From the NCBI GenBank assembly GCA_018434645.1, contig JAHDOX010000112.1:1-5545 (forward strand): DNA of 5,545 bases, in the 5' to 3' direction. Positions 5,221-5,545 of this stretch are shown here, piece after piece (within the stretch, counting starts at the first letter, position 1; each line of letters opens with the position of its first letter). Both the position numbers and the translations under genes were made by a program. The notes below the pieces were generated by a model. That model saw only the letters and a list, made by a program, of their open reading frames with translations, was not told where the DNA came from and did no database searches. The stretch comes from Synergistales bacterium. GTDB lineage: Bacteria > Synergistota > Synergistia > Synergistales > Thermovirgaceae.

Positions 5221-5545
5221 ATGTTTAAATATATACTGAAACGCATAGTTTTCATGATACCGGTGCTTATCGGGGTCGCTTTTATAGTTTTTACGCTGCT
5301 TTACATCACACCGGGAGATCCGGCAAGGATGACCCTGGGTGACCTGGCGACGGACGAGGCCATAGAGAGTTTTCGCGAGGAACACGGACTGAACGATCCC
5401 TTTCTTGTGCAATTTGGCCATTACCTGTACAAAGCGGCATTCAAGGGTGATATAGGCCGTTCGTATGTCACCAAACGGCCAGTGACAGAAGAAATAATGT
5501 CCGCATTTCCTACTACTCTCAAACTTGCCGCCTGCTCCATGATAA
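5221..5545 (+). CDS. Peptide ABC transporter permease, DppB/OppB type (N-terminal 108 residues, open at right edge)
   Basis: Inner-membrane channel subunit of the importer served by the upstream binding protein. The start is clear: AGGAGGT (5209-5215) with a 6-nt gap from GGAGG to the ATG. The protein opens with the family N-terminus MFKYILKRIVFMIPVLIGV, a transmembrane segment at about residues 9-30, then the hallmark ITPGDPA at about 29-35. Next comes a periplasmic part with EEHGLNDPFLVQFGHYLYKAAFKGDIGRSYVT, a typical DppB signature (LGLDxPxxxQYxxxL...GDLGxS). TTLKLAACSMI begins the next membrane segment as the window ends. The transport-domain EAA loop lies beyond the edge. A DppC-type partner and ATPase genes are expected further right. 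Confidence 0.93.
   Translation, partial: MFKYILKRIVFMIPVLIGVAFIVFTLLYITPGDPARMTLGDLATDEAIESFREEHGLNDPFLVQFGHYLYKAAFKGDIGRSYVTKRPVTEEIMSAFPTTLKLAACSMI

Overview
The window looks like chromosomal DNA of an anaerobic, amino-acid- and peptide-using bacterium with an outer membrane. The substrate-binding protein has an ordinary Sec signal peptide without a lipobox cysteine, and the ribonucleotide reductase is the oxygen-independent B12 type. Synergistota would fit this gene content, but that is a guess from style, not a demonstrated placement. I see no rRNA, tRNA, IS element or CRISPR array. No stretch longer than 300 bases lacks a gene.

Layout. Positions 1-3335 carry three genes on the minus strand, read right to left: a Crp/Fnr-family regulator (2643-3320, possibly starting at 3335), a glutaminase glsA (1507-2424) and the 5' part of a class II ribonucleotide reductase nrdJ (1-1421, running off the left edge). 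The reductase is interrupted, exactly at its predicted thiyl-radical cysteine, by an intein with a LAGLIDADG homing-endonuclease block. Only the first 196 intein residues are in the window. The 85-bp gap before nrdJ holds two 16-bp NrdR-box-like sites 32 bp apart that overlap a predicted promoter.

Positions 3321-3570 are a divergent intergenic region. It contains a TATAAT promoter for the regulator and a 24-bp palindrome with CRP geometry but altered half-sites, which abuts the predicted promoter of the rightward genes. Those are a peptide/dipeptide-type ABC transporter substrate-binding protein (3571-5094) and the start of its DppB-type permease (5221 to the right edge), separated by a strong 12-bp hairpin.

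How the genes may work together: the regulator probably controls the divergent peptide-uptake operon and perhaps itself. Glutaminase would release ammonia and glutamate from glutamine gained by such uptake. The nrdJ gene appears separately controlled through NrdR. The clearest unusual element is the intein in the reductase active site. The regulator/operator pair is the most testable regulatory prediction. I found no evidence of a wholly new system.
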